Shown here in pieces: positions 17,370 to 26,641 of a stretch of DNA of 64,000 nt. This stretch comes from Candidatus Skiveiella danica (GTDB lineage Bacteria; Pseudomonadota; Gammaproteobacteria; Burkholderiales; Burkholderiaceae_C). Under the pieces are notes generated by a model that had not been told where the DNA came from, ran no database searches, and saw nothing but the letters and a program-made list of their open reading frames with translations. Each line of letters starts with the position of its first letter. The first letter of the stretch is position 1. The DNA lies in assembly GCA_016721925.1 (NCBI GenBank), contig JADKHE010000005.1, forward strand, positions 124,001-188,000. The letters are read 5' to 3'. Both the position numbers and the translations under genes were made by a program.

Positions 17370-18035
17370 ATGGACGCCAAAACCGGTTTCTTCTACTTCT
17401 TTGCAGCGGTGTTGCTGTTCGCCTCGTTCAGGGTGATAACGGCGCGCAACCCGGTCTACGCGGTGCTGTACCTGGTGCTGGCCTTTTTTCAGGCGGCATG
17501 CATCTGGATTCTTCTCAAGGCGGAATTTCTCGGCATTGCGCTCGTCTTGGTGTACGTGGGCGCTGTGATGGTTCTATTCCTGTTCGTGGTGATGATGCTG
17601 GATGTCAACATCGACAGCTTGCGACAAGGTTTTTGGCGCCATTTCCCCCTTGCGGCGGGGATTGGAGTGTTGATTGCGCTTGAAATGTCTGCGGTCCTGA
17701 TCGGAGGGTTCAGAATTTCGGAAGAGCCGAAGGCGCCGGTTGTCTTGGGCCAAGCCGCTCAGCAAGTGTCGAACACCCGCGAACTTGGCAAACTGATCTA
17801 TACGCAATACATCTATCCGTTGGAAGTTGCCGCCGTGATTCTGCTGGTGGCCATGATTGCCGCCATTGCCCTGACCCTGAGGCAGCGCAAGGACAGCAAA
17901 CACATTGATGTGTCCGATCAGGTCCGGGTCAAGGCACGCGATCGACTGGATGTCGTGAAGATGCCATCGACGCAGCCCTATGTCAGTGATGCAACAGCTG
18001 GGGCTGCCTTGGGCGCGACGGAGAAACAACCATGA
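17370..18035 (+). CDS. nuoJ: NADH-quinone oxidoreductase subunit J
   Basis: 221 residues with five membrane helices, including the conserved ALVLVYVGAVMVLFLFVVMMLDV helix that contains the pi-bulge in known structures. After the last helix comes a polar C-terminal tail of about 50 residues, longer than in E. coli but typical of betaproteobacteria. It overlaps the start of nuoK by four bases. Confidence 0.94.
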   Translation: MDAKTGFFYFFAAVLLFASFRVITARNPVYAVLYLVLAFFQAACIWILLKAEFLGIALVLVYVGAVMVLFLFVVMMLDVNIDSLRQGFWRHFPLAAGIGVLIALEMSAVLIGGFRISEEPKAPVVLGQAAQQVSNTRELGKLIYTQYIYPLEVAAVILLVAMIAAIALTLRQRKDSKHIDVSDQVRVKARDRLDVVKMPSTQPYVSDATAGAALGATEKQP

Positions 18036-18340
18036 CCCTGACGCTCGGACATTTTCTTTCGCTTGGAGCGATCCTTTTCGCGCTATCCATCATCGGCATC
18101 TTCCTGAATCGGAAGAACCTGATCGTCCTGTTGATGGCCATTGAGCTGATGCTGCTCGCGGTCAACATGAATTTCGTGGCTTTTTCCCACTACCTGGGTG
18201 ATCTCCACGGCCAGGTCTTCGTGTTTTTCATCCTGACTGTCGCCGCGGCGGAGTCTGCGATTGGCCTAGCCATCCTGGTGCTGCTGTTCCGCAACAAGTC
18301 CAGCATCAACGTCGACGAACTCAACACGCTCAAGGGCTGA
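18032..18340 (+). CDS. nuoK: NADH-quinone oxidoreductase subunit K
   Basis: 102 residues, three membrane helices. The conserved membrane glutamates are present in VLLMAIELMLLAVN and in TVAAAESAIGLAI. NuoK links the proton channels of NuoJ/NuoN. It is coupled to nuoJ by an ATGA overlap, and a 22-base gap leads to nuoL. Confidence 0.96.
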   Translation: MTLTLGHFLSLGAILFALSIIGIFLNRKNLIVLLMAIELMLLAVNMNFVAFSHYLGDLHGQVFVFFILTVAAAESAIGLAILVLLFRNKSSINVDELNTLKG

Positions 18341-18362
18341 ACGCAGGTTCTTCAAGTTCAAA

Positions 18363-20381
18363 ATGAGTCAAACCCTTTCTGCTTCAACCCTGTTGGCTGT
18401 GCCGCTGGCCCCGTTGGTCGGGTCCATCCTTGCCGGTGTGTGGGGGACATCCTTCGGTGGCAACCGCATTGGCCGCCGCCTGTCGCACACGTTCACGATC
18501 CTGGGGGTCCTGGTGGCCTTCGTGCTGTCGGCCATGACGCTGAAGAGCGTGGCGGTTGATGGGGCCCGCTTCAACGAGACTCTCTACACCTGGATGGTGG
18601 TAGGCGGGCTCAAGATGGAGATCGGATTCCTGGTAGACGGCCTGACCGCCATGATGATGTGCGTCGTGACCTTCGTGTCGCTGATGGTTCACATCTACAC
18701 CATCGGCTACATGGAAGAGGATGACGGATACAACCGCTTCTTTTCCTATATCTCTTTGTTCACGTTCTCCATGTTGATGCTCGTCATGAGCAACAACATG
18801 TTGCAGCTCTTCTTCGGATGGGAAGCGGTGGGCCTGGTCTCTTACCTGCTGATCGGATTCTGGTTCAACAAACCCAGCGCCATCTTCGCGAACATGAAGG
18901 CGTTTCTCGTCAACCGCGTGGGCGACTTTGGCTTCATCCTGGGTATCGGTCTCATTGCCGCCTATGCCGGAACCCTGAATTACACGGAAGCCTTTGCGAA
19001 GGCGGGCGAACTCGGCAAACTGGTGTTCCCGGGCACCAGCTGGATGCTGATCACCGTCATCTGCATCTGCCTGTTCATCGGCGCCATGGGCAAATCTGCT
19101 CAGTTCCCTTTGCATGTCTGGCTGCCGGACTCGATGGAAGGTCCGACCCCGATTTCTGCCCTGATTCACGCCGCCACGATGGTGACGGCGGGTATCTTCA
19201 TGGTGGCTCGCATGTCACCGCTGTTCGAGCTCAGTGACGCCGCATTGAATTTCATCCTGGTGATCGGTGCCATCACGGCCCTGTTCATGGGATTCCTGGG
19301 CATCATCCAGAACGATATCAAGCGGGTGGTGGCGTATTCGACCCTTTCCCAGTTGGGCTACATGACGGTGGCGCTTGGGGCATCGGCCTATTCCGTCGCT
19401 GTCTTCCACCTCATGACCCACGCCTTCTTCAAGGCCTTGTTGTTCCTTGGTGCCGGTTCGGTCATCATGGGCATGCACCACAACCAGGACATCCGATGGA
19501 TGGGCGGCGTACGCAAGTACATGCCCATCACCTGGATCACCTCGCTTCTGGGTTCGCTGGCGCTGATAGGTACCCCTTTGTTCGCTGGTTTCTATTCGAA
19601 GGACAGCATCATCGAAGCGGTCCATGCGAGCCATCTGCCCGCTGCTGGTTTTGCCAACTTCGCGGTCCTGGCTGGTGTCTTTGTGACAGCGTTCTACTCG
19701 TTCAGGATGTATTTCCTGGTCTTCCACGGCAAGGAACGTTACGACCAGAACCCTGACGCGCACCACGACGACCACCACGGCCACCACGACAGCCACCATG
19801 CGCCACACGAATCACCATGGGTGGTGACGGTGCCTCTCGTTCTGCTGGCCATTCCGTCAGTCGTGATTGGCTTCATGACGATCCAGCCCATGCTGTTTGG
19901 CGAGTTCTTCAAGGACTCCATTTGGGTGGATGCAGCCAAGCACCCCGTCATGGTCGAGTTGGCCGAAGGTTTCCATGGGCCTGTGCAGATGGCGCTGCAT
20001 GCCTTCACGACAGCACCATTCTGGCTGGCCTTGGCGGGCGTGGGGGCTGCGTACTACCTTTACATGGTCAATACGGCGTTGCCGGCAGCCATTCAGTCCC
20101 GGGTGCAACCGATCTACACCTTGCTTGAAAACAAGTACTACCTGGACTGGATCAACGAAAACATCATCGCTCGCGGCGCCCGCGCCATTGGCACAGGCCT
20201 TTGGAAGGGCGGTGATGCCGCGGTCATCGACGGGTTTCTGGTCAATGGTTCCTGGAAGATCGTCGGATGGGTTTCTGGCGCGGTGCGCTGGCTCCAGACG
20301 GGCTATCTGTACCACTATGCGTTTGCCATGATTTTGGGCGTGTTTGTGCTCATGACGTATTTCGTCTGGCTCAACAAGTAG
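18363..20381 (+). CDS. nuoL: NADH-quinone oxidoreductase subunit L
   Basis: 672 residues, antiporter-like distal membrane subunit with the long lateral helix at its C-terminus. The key Glu/Lys channel residues lie in LQLFFGWEAVGLVSYLLIGFW and in MGKSAQFPLHVWLPDSMEGPTPISALIHAATMVTAG. A loop near residues 460-480 is strikingly His-rich (11 His in about 20 residues), which could bind metal or be a neutral hydrophilic loop. Confidence 0.96.
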   Translation: MSQTLSASTLLAVPLAPLVGSILAGVWGTSFGGNRIGRRLSHTFTILGVLVAFVLSAMTLKSVAVDGARFNETLYTWMVVGGLKMEIGFLVDGLTAMMMCVVTFVSLMVHIYTIGYMEEDDGYNRFFSYISLFTFSMLMLVMSNNMLQLFFGWEAVGLVSYLLIGFWFNKPSAIFANMKAFLVNRVGDFGFILGIGLIAAYAGTLNYTEAFAKAGELGKLVFPGTSWMLITVICICLFIGAMGKSAQFPLHVWLPDSMEGPTPISALIHAATMVTAGIFMVARMSPLFELSDAALNFILVIGAITALFMGFLGIIQNDIKRVVAYSTLSQLGYMTVALGASAYSVAVFHLMTHAFFKALLFLGAGSVIMGMHHNQDIRWMGGVRKYMPITWITSLLGSLALIGTPLFAGFYSKDSIIEAVHASHLPAAGFANFAVLAGVFVTAFYSFRMYFLVFHGKERYDQNPDAHHDDHHGHHDSHHAPHESPWVVTVPLVLLAIPSVVIGFMTIQPMLFGEFFKDSIWVDAAKHPVMVELAEGFHGPVQMALHAFTTAPFWLALAGVGAAYYLYMVNTALPAAIQSRVQPIYTLLENKYYLDWINENIIARGARAIGTGLWKGGDAAVIDGFLVNGSWKIVGWVSGAVRWLQTGYLYHYAFAMILGVFVLMTYFVWLNK

Positions 20382-20395
20382 GGAGAACAAGAAAA

Positions 20396-21871
20396 ATGAG
20401 TTTGTTGAGCCTTGCCATCTGGACGCCGATTGTTTTCGGTGTCGTCTTGTTAGCCCTGGGCCGCGACGAACAGGCGGGTGCCGTGCGCTGGATCGCGCTG
20501 ATCGGCGCCGTGATCAGTTTCCTGGTGACTCTTCCCTTGTATGGCGGATTCAAGATTGACACCGCCGCGATGCAGTTCGTCGAAAAGAGCATGTGGATCG
20601 AGCGATTCAACGTCAACTACCACCTGGGCGTTGATGGCATTTCGCTTTGGTTTGTGCTGCTCACCGCCTTCATCAATGTGGTCGTCGTCATTGCCGGTTG
20701 GGAAGTGATTACCCGGAGGGTGAACCAGTACATGGGAGCCTTCCTGATTCTGAGCGGTTTGATGATTGGCGTGTTCTGCGCGCTGGACGGCATGCTGTTC
20801 TACGTCTTCTTCGAGGCGACGCTGATTCCGATGTACCTGATCATCGGGATCTGGGGTGGGCCGAACAAGATTTACGCGGCCTTCAAGTTCTTCCTGTACA
20901 CCTTGCTGGGCTCCCTGTTGATGCTGGTTGCCCTGATATTCCTGTACACCAAGTCCGGTGGCAGCTTCGACCTGCTGACCTGGCACAAACTCCCCCTGTC
21001 GGGCACCGCGCAGACTCTGCTGTTCTTCTCGTTCTTCGCAGCCTTTGCGGTCAAGGTGCCGATGTGGCCAGTCCACACCTGGTTGCCCGATGTGCACGTT
21101 GAAGCCCCCACGGGTGGCTCGGCGGTGCTGGCCGCCATCATGCTCAAGCTCGGGGCCTATGGTTTCCTGCGTTTTTCGATGCCGATTGCGCCCGACGCTT
21201 CCCGTGAGTGGGCGTGGCTGATGATCGCCCTGTCGCTGATTGCCGTGGTCTATGTGGGCCTGGTGGCCATGGTGCAGAAGGACATGAAAAAGCTGGTGGC
21301 CTATTCGTCCGTCGCGCACATGGGATTCGTGACCCTGGGTTTCTTCATCTTCAACACCATCGGCGTGTCCGGCGGGCTGGTGCAGATGATCGCGCACGGC
21401 TTTGTTTCGGCCGCCATGTTCTTGAGCATCGGTGTGCTTTATGACCGGGTGCATTCGCGTGAAATCGCCAGCTACGGCGGCGTGGTCAACACCATGCCGA
21501 AGTTCACCGCCTTTGCCTTGCTGTTTGCCATGGCAAATTGCGGCCTGCCCGGAACCGCCGGCTTTGTCGGCGAATGGATGGTGATTCTCGGTGCTGTGAG
21601 GTTCAATTTCTGGATCGGCTTTGCCTCCGCCACGGCCCTGATCTTCGGCGCTGCCTATACGCTGTGGATGTTCAAACGGGTCTATCTGGGCCCGGTGGCC
21701 AATGATCATGTCCGCGATCTCACCGACATCAACGCGCGTGAATTCTTGATGCTGGCCATGCTCGCGGTGGCGGTGCTGTACATGGGCATCTATCCCAAGC
21801 CTTTCACCGACGTGATGGATGTTTCAGTGACCGAGTTGCTCAGGCACGTGGCGCTCTCCAAGCTCAACTGA
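20396..21871 (+). CDS. nuoM: NADH-quinone oxidoreductase subunit M
   Basis: 491 residues, antiporter-like subunit with about 14 membrane helices. The conserved FFEATLIPMYLIIGIWGG (channel Glu) and VKVPMWPVHTWLPDVHVEAPTGGS (channel Lys) motifs are present. The ATG at 20396 is preceded by GGGAGAA and matches the family N-terminus; the open frame extends upstream into nuoL without meaning. Confidence 0.96.
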   Translation: MSLLSLAIWTPIVFGVVLLALGRDEQAGAVRWIALIGAVISFLVTLPLYGGFKIDTAAMQFVEKSMWIERFNVNYHLGVDGISLWFVLLTAFINVVVVIAGWEVITRRVNQYMGAFLILSGLMIGVFCALDGMLFYVFFEATLIPMYLIIGIWGGPNKIYAAFKFFLYTLLGSLLMLVALIFLYTKSGGSFDLLTWHKLPLSGTAQTLLFFSFFAAFAVKVPMWPVHTWLPDVHVEAPTGGSAVLAAIMLKLGAYGFLRFSMPIAPDASREWAWLMIALSLIAVVYVGLVAMVQKDMKKLVAYSSVAHMGFVTLGFFIFNTIGVSGGLVQMIAHGFVSAAMFLSIGVLYDRVHSREIASYGGVVNTMPKFTAFALLFAMANCGLPGTAGFVGEWMVILGAVRFNFWIGFASATALIFGAAYTLWMFKRVYLGPVANDHVRDLTDINAREFLMLAMLAVAVLYMGIYPKPFTDVMDVSVTELLRHVALSKLN

Positions 21872-21895
21872 TCAGACTGAATCGAGAAACAGAAG

Positions 21896-23383
21896 ATGAT
21901 TGACAAACTCAGTTGGATCGCGGTTTATCCGGAAATCGTGCTGTTGGGCATGGCATGTTTGATCGCCATGGCGGACCTGTTCGTGACCAATCCGCGGCGC
22001 ACGGCAACCTACGCACTGACGATGGCGACGCTGGCGCTGGTCGCGCTGCTCCATGGCCTTTACGCCCTCGGTGGTCAGACGATTTACGCGTTTGGCAACA
22101 TGGTCGTCAGCGATGCCATGGGGAACTGGCTCAAGTGCTTTACCACCATTGCCGTGATGGTCACACTGGTCTATGCACGCCCCTATGCACAGGTGCGCGA
22201 CATGCTTCGGGGCGGCGAGCTGTTCACGCTGGGCATGTTCTCCCTGCTGGGCATGTCGGTCATGATTTCCGGGAACAACTTCCTGGTAATCTATCTCGGT
22301 CTCGAATTGCTGACCCTGTCCAGCTATGCCCTGGTGGCATTGCGCCGTGACAACGCCACGGCCACCGAGGCGGCCATGAAGTATTTTGTTCTGGGTGCAA
22401 TGGCCTCTGGGTTCCTGCTCTATGGCCTGTCCATGATGTATGGCGCCACCGGCACGCTGGACGTGAATGCTGTATTCAAGGCGGTGGCCTCGGGTCAGGT
22501 CAAGCATCAGGTGCTTGTCTTTGGCCTTGTTTTTGTGGTCGCGGGACTGGCGTTCAAGCTGGGTGTGGTGCCGTTCCACATGTGGATTCCCGACGTCTAT
22601 CAAGGCGCTCCGACAGCGATCACGCTGTTGGTGGCCGGTGCGCCCAAATTGGCGGCGTTTGCCATCGTCATCCGTTTGCTGGTAGAGGGCTTCCTGCCGC
22701 TGGCCTTTGACTGGCAGCAGATGCTGGGCGTGCTGGCGGTGGCCTCGCTGTTCCTGGGGAATCTGGCCGCCATCGCACAGACCAACCTGAAGCGGATGCT
22801 CGCGTTCTCGACGATTTCCCAGATGGGTTTTGTGCTGCTGGGTCTCATGGCGGGCGTCGTGAATGGCAATGTGTTGTCGGCAGCCAATGCCTACAGCTCA
22901 TCGATGTTCTACATCGTGACCTATGTGCTGACGACGCTGGCCACTTTCGGCGTCATCATGCTGCTCGCGCGCGAAGGTTTCGAGAGCGAGGAAATCTCCG
23001 ATTTCGCCGGTCTGAACCAGCGCAGCCCGCTCTATGCCGGTGTGATGGCCGTCTGCATGTTCTCTCTCGCCGGTATTCCGCCGCTGGTCGGCTTCTATGC
23101 CAAGCTTGCCGTCTTGCAGGCGCTCGTATCTTCTGGGCAGACCTCCTACCTTGCTCTCGCCGTGTTTGCCGTGATGATGTCGCTGATTGGCGCTTTCTAC
23201 TACCTGCGCGTGGTGAAGGTCATGTACTTCGACAACCCGATCACCGCGACCACCGTGTCGGCTCCCCTCGATGTGCGGGCCGTGCTGTCGATCAACGGAG
23301 CGCTGGTGCTGATTCTGGGGATTGTCCCTGGCGGTCTGATGTCACTTTGCGCGAATTCCATCGTGCAGATGCTCAAGACCTGA
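21896..23383 (+). CDS. nuoN: NADH-quinone oxidoreductase subunit N
   Basis: 495 residues, third antiporter-like subunit, completing the operon. Typical motifs are YLGLELLTLSSYALVAL, GLAFKLGVVPFHMWIPDVYQGAPT and LKRMLAFSTISQMGF. Together the fourteen products make a proton-pumping NADH:quinone oxidoreductase. In many relatives a DUF2818 gene follows nuoN directly; none is found here. Confidence 0.96.
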   Translation: MIDKLSWIAVYPEIVLLGMACLIAMADLFVTNPRRTATYALTMATLALVALLHGLYALGGQTIYAFGNMVVSDAMGNWLKCFTTIAVMVTLVYARPYAQVRDMLRGGELFTLGMFSLLGMSVMISGNNFLVIYLGLELLTLSSYALVALRRDNATATEAAMKYFVLGAMASGFLLYGLSMMYGATGTLDVNAVFKAVASGQVKHQVLVFGLVFVVAGLAFKLGVVPFHMWIPDVYQGAPTAITLLVAGAPKLAAFAIVIRLLVEGFLPLAFDWQQMLGVLAVASLFLGNLAAIAQTNLKRMLAFSTISQMGFVLLGLMAGVVNGNVLSAANAYSSSMFYIVTYVLTTLATFGVIMLLAREGFESEEISDFAGLNQRSPLYAGVMAVCMFSLAGIPPLVGFYAKLAVLQALVSSGQTSYLALAVFAVMMSLIGAFYYLRVVKVMYFDNPITATTVSAPLDVRAVLSINGALVLILGIVPGGLMSLCANSIVQMLKT

Positions 23384-23674
23384 GCGGGTTCGGCAAGACG
23401 GCGCAAGGCGCTTGCAGGCGCCGAATCGGGGCCCTGACCCTGGTGGTTTGCCGACGCCTTTTGGCAGGGCGCGCTCAGTGAATCTAACGACGAGCCCCCG
23501 TGTTTCCGTCGCGACACTGAAATTCCGTGGATCGTGCGCGAACTGGACGATGTTTCTGCCCTGCCAGGTCCTGCCGCTTTCAACCGGATGCGCCTGGGTC
23601 GTGACGGGCCGTCCCACCGGTTTCCGGCGGCCGAGCAGTGCCCTTTTGCCTTTGAACCCAGGAAGGACCAGACC
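23384..23674 (+). other. Gap after nuoN containing an open, coding-like frame with no start codon
   Basis: No complete gene is visible in these 291 bases. From 23438 a frame stays open into the Nudix gene for 79 codons, with few rare codons and a compact composition (WWFADAFWQGAL..., RMRLGRDGPSHRFPAAEQCPF...). It lacks ATG, GTG or TTG before the GTG at 23534. It might be an N-terminal extension of the Nudix protein, a decayed gene, or chance. A GGCGC/GCGCC inverted repeat just after nuoN has no T tract. Confidence 0.4.
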
Positions 23675-24283
23675 TTGAGTTCCAACGACAGCCACTTGAT
23701 CGAGGTGATGACCCGGCGCGAGGAGTTGTTCCGCGGTCGCTTCCTGCATGCATTCCGCGACGCCGTGCGTCTGCCTGACGGGAGTGCGAGTGACCGGGAG
23801 TACCTCGTTCATCCCGGCGCGGTGATGGTGATTCCGTTCCTGCCCGGTGAGGACGGCGCTGTCCGTTTGGTGCTGGAGCGCCAATATCGTTATCCCATCG
23901 GCGAGGTCATGGTCGAGTTCCCGGCCGGCAAACTTGATCCTGGCGAGGATCGTCTGGCCTGCGCGCGCAGGGAACTGCAGGAGGAGACCGGCTTCGTGGC
24001 GCTGGAATGGGCGCGAGCTGGTGTGATACATCCGGTGATCTCCTATTCGACGGAGTTCATCGAAATCTGGTTTGCACGCGGGCTGACACTGGGCGAGCGC
24101 CGGCTCGATGCCGGCGAGTTTCTCGATGTCTTCACGGCGACGCCGCAGCAACTCGCCATCTGGTGTCGTGAGGGGGTCGTGACGGACGCGAAAACCGTCG
24201 CAGGCCTGCTCTGGGTCCAGCAGGTGCTTTCCGGGGCATGGACGCTCGACTGGCATGCGCCGGATGCTGCGGCAACGCCATAA
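23675..24283 (+). CDS. Nudix hydrolase, probable ADP-ribose pyrophosphatase
   Basis: About 202 residues from a TTG start at 23675, chosen because AGGAAGG sits 8 bases upstream and because HLIE, the usual N-terminal region, follows. The Nudix box is complete: GKLDPGEDRLACARRELQEETGF matches G-x5-E-x7-REUxEExGU, with metal-binding glutamates intact. The flanking VLERQYRYPIGEVMVEFPAG is typical of the ADP-ribose/NDP-sugar group (NudF-like), which hydrolyses ADP-ribose to AMP and ribose-5-phosphate. The substrate is inferred. It lies eight bases before the DUF1178 gene and probably shares its transcript. The frame could start earlier, at GTG 23534. Confidence 0.8.
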   Translation: MSSNDSHLIEVMTRREELFRGRFLHAFRDAVRLPDGSASDREYLVHPGAVMVIPFLPGEDGAVRLVLERQYRYPIGEVMVEFPAGKLDPGEDRLACARRELQEETGFVALEWARAGVIHPVISYSTEFIEIWFARGLTLGERRLDAGEFLDVFTATPQQLAIWCREGVVTDAKTVAGLLWVQQVLSGAWTLDWHAPDAAATP

Positions 24284-24290
24284 TAAGGCC

Positions 24291-24746
24291 ATGAAAGTCC
24301 TGGACCTTCAGTGCGCGCACCTTCATACCTTCGAGGGCTGGTTTGCCTCCGAGGATGATTTCCAGGACCAGCTCGTGCGCGGGCTGGTGTCCTGCCCGGT
24401 GTGCAACGACACAGCCGTTGTCAAGCTGCTCAGCGCGCCCAGGCTGAATTTGGGTGGGACGGATGCACCGTCGCTGCCGGCCTCGGCGGTTGCGACAGCG
24501 CGCCCCGGTGAGGTGATGCAAACAGCACATGCAACCTGGATGCAGATGATGCGTCGTGTCATGGCCAACACCGAAGACGTGGGCGAGCGTTTTGCCGAGG
24601 TGGCGCGTCAGATGCACTATGGCGAAGCGCAGGAACGCAACATTCGCGGCAAGGCGTCCGCCGAGGAAACCGAGGCGCTGCTGGACGAGGGCATTGCGGT
24701 GCTGCCCCTTCTGATTCCTGAAGCGCTCAAGGAGCCGCTTCAGTAA
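24291..24746 (+). CDS. DUF1178 family protein
   Basis: 151 residues, cytoplasmic, no membrane segment. The N-terminal MKVLDLQCAHLHTFEGWF and the CPVCND motif (Cys 8, 35 and 38, plus His residues) suggest a small zinc-ribbon-like fold. The rest is helical with the conserved RQMHYGEAxERNIRGKAS block. The family has no established function; it commonly follows the complex I operon and Nudix gene in this lineage. The ATG at 24291 matches the family start. Confidence 0.8.
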   Translation: MKVLDLQCAHLHTFEGWFASEDDFQDQLVRGLVSCPVCNDTAVVKLLSAPRLNLGGTDAPSLPASAVATARPGEVMQTAHATWMQMMRRVMANTEDVGERFAEVARQMHYGEAQERNIRGKASAEETEALLDEGIAVLPLLIPEALKEPLQ

Positions 24747-24747
24747 C

Positions 24748-24789
24748 GGGCACCCATGGGCACCCATGGGCCCCCATGGGCCCCATGCA
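24748..24789. repeat. Four tandem 10-bp CACCCATGGG-type units between convergent genes
   Basis: The units gggcacccat, gggcacccat, gggcccccat and gggccccat follow each other head to tail, each containing a CCATGG or CCATG core. They occupy almost the whole gap between the DUF1178 gene and the convergent ABC exporter gene. The sequence can fold on either strand, so it may act as a bidirectional stop for transcription, but no T tract follows. Confidence 0.6.
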
Positions 24790-24794
24790 AGGGC

Positions 24795-26639
24795 TCAGGC
24801 CGTGAATTGCAGCGCTGCAAGTCGGGCGTAGACACCGTCGGCCGTTACCAGCGCGTCGTGAGTGCCCTGTTCGACGATACGACCGTGCTCCAGTACCACG
24901 ATTCGGTCCGCCTTCTGCACCGTCGCCAGACGATGGGCGATGACCAGCGTCGTGCGCGCTCCGCTGTGTTGGCGCATGGCCGAGTCCAGTGCCGCCTGCA
25001 CCACGCGCTCGCTTTCCGCGTCCAGCGCGCTCGTGGCCTCGTCCAGCAGGAGCAGGGGGGCGTCCTTCAGCATGGCACGTGCGATGGCGATGCGCTGGCG
25101 CTGCCCGCCGGACAGCCGCACACCGCGTTCGCCCAGAAACGTGTCATAGCCCTCGGGCAGGGCTCGGATGAAATCGTCGGCAAAGGCCGCGGATGCCGCC
25201 GCGTGGACGTCCGCCTCGGTCGCTTCAGGCCGACCGTAGCGAATATTCTCCAGCGCGGAAGCCGAGAAGATGACCGCATCCTGGGGCACGATTGCAATGC
25301 GCCGGCGCAGATCGTCCAGCGCCAGGGCCTGAACCGCCGTGCCATCAATGCGCACCGCGCCCGTGCCAGGGTCGTAGTAACGCAGCAGCAACTGGAAGAC
25401 GGTGCTTTTGCCGGCGCCGCTGGAGCCGACCAGCGCCACCGTTTCGCCCGGCGAGATGGCGAGCGAAAAATCGGCAAGTGCCGGGGTTGCCGGGCGCGAC
25501 GGGTAGTGAAACGTGATTGCTTCAAATTCAATAGCTGAACCTGACCGATTGACCATGGGTCTGGCCGGATTTTTGGGTGAAACGATGGTCGAGGGGCTGT
25601 GCAGCAACTCCATCAGACGCTCGGTGGCACCGGCGGCGCGCAGCAGGTCGCCATAGACCTCGCCCAGCACCGCAAACGCGCCCGCCAGGATGATTACGTA
25701 CACCACGGTCTGTCCCAGGTGTCCGGCCGACATCCGGCCCTCCATGACCGCCTGCGTGCCCTGGTAGAGGCCCCAGAGCAGCGCGGCGGACGTTGCGATG
25801 ATGATGAAGGCCACCAACACCGCGCGGGCACGGGTGCGGCGCACCGCCGTCATGAAAGCCTGTGCGGTCGCATGGTCAAAGCGCGCGGCCTCGCGACCTT
25901 CGGCGGTGTAGCTCTGCACCACGGGAATGGCGTTGAGCACCTCGGCCGCGATGGCGCTGGAGTCGGCCACACGGTCCTGGCTGGCGCGCGAGAGCTTGCG
26001 AACCCGCCGCCCGAACCACAGGGCGGGCAACACCACGCCCACCAGCACCACGGCGACCTGCAGCATCACCCACGGGTTGGTCCAGACCAGCATGGCGAGC
26101 GCGCCGATGCCCATGACGGCGTTGCGCAGCCCCATGCTGAGCGAGGAGCCCACCACGGTCTGCACCAGCGTGGTGTCCGTGGTCAGGCGCGACAGCACCT
26201 CGCCGGTCTGTGTGGTCTCGAAGAACTCGGGGCTTTGCTGCAGCACATGGGCATAGACGGCGTTGCGCAGATCCGCAGTCACCCGTTCGCCCAGCCAGCT
26301 GACCATGTAGAAGCGGCAGGCGGAAAAGATACCCAGGGCGACGGCCACCGAAAACAGTGCCAGAAAATGCCCACGCAGGGCCATGATCTGCGCTCCGCGC
26401 TCGGGCGCGGCCTCGCCTGGCGCCGTGGCCGCCAGCGCCCCGCCGTCGATCAGGCTGCGCAGGGCCAGCGGGAAGGCCAGCGTCGCCAGCGCCGCGAGCA
26501 GCAGGAACAGACCGGCCAGGACGATGCGGCCCCGATAGGGCCGCAGAAACGGAAGTAGCCCCGAAAGGGACTTCACCGGGACGCTGCTTTTTTCAGAGGC
26601 AAGCGATGGCGCCGAGGCGCTGGAACGAGATGCAGACAT
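24795..26639 (-). CDS. ABC transporter, fused permease and ATPase (MsbA/LmrA-like half-exporter)
   Basis: 614 residues. Six membrane helices in the first 330 residues precede an ATPase domain with Walker A GSSGAGKST (405-413), LSGGQRQ signature, Walker B LLLLDEATSALD and AHRLATV H-loop. Exporters of this kind dimerise and flip lipids or drugs; the substrate here is unknown, and another MsbA could exist elsewhere. About 20 residues around 353-374, in the linker between membrane and ATPase domains, are encoded by dispersed repeat copy 3. The start codon has no Shine-Dalgarno; a hairpin and a TACACT -10-like box end just before it, so a leaderless transcript is possible. Confidence 0.85.
   Translation of the reverse strand: MSASRSSASAPSLASEKSSVPVKSLSGLLPFLRPYRGRIVLAGLFLLLAALATLAFPLALRSLIDGGALAATAPGEAAPERGAQIMALRGHFLALFSVAVALGIFSACRFYMVSWLGERVTADLRNAVYAHVLQQSPEFFETTQTGEVLSRLTTDTTLVQTVVGSSLSMGLRNAVMGIGALAMLVWTNPWVMLQVAVVLVGVVLPALWFGRRVRKLSRASQDRVADSSAIAAEVLNAIPVVQSYTAEGREAARFDHATAQAFMTAVRRTRARAVLVAFIIIATSAALLWGLYQGTQAVMEGRMSAGHLGQTVVYVIILAGAFAVLGEVYGDLLRAAGATERLMELLHSPSTIVSPKNPARPMVNRSGSAIEFEAITFHYPSRPATPALADFSLAISPGETVALVGSSGAGKSTVFQLLLRYYDPGTGAVRIDGTAVQALALDDLRRRIAIVPQDAVIFSASALENIRYGRPEATEADVHAAASAAFADDFIRALPEGYDTFLGERGVRLSGGQRQRIAIARAMLKDAPLLLLDEATSALDAESERVVQAALDSAMRQHSGARTTLVIAHRLATVQKADRIVVLEHGRIVEQGTHDALVTADGVYARLAALQFTA
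25519..25558 (+). repeat. Dispersed 40-bp element, copy 3 (inside ABC exporter gene)
   Basis: GCTTCAAATTCAATAGC, 6-base spacer, TGACCGATTGACCATGG, in antisense orientation to the gene. Weaker similarity continues to about 25582. The gene frame runs through unbroken and gives a linker peptide ending SAIEFEAITF. Confidence 0.75.
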
Positions 26640-26641
26640 GA

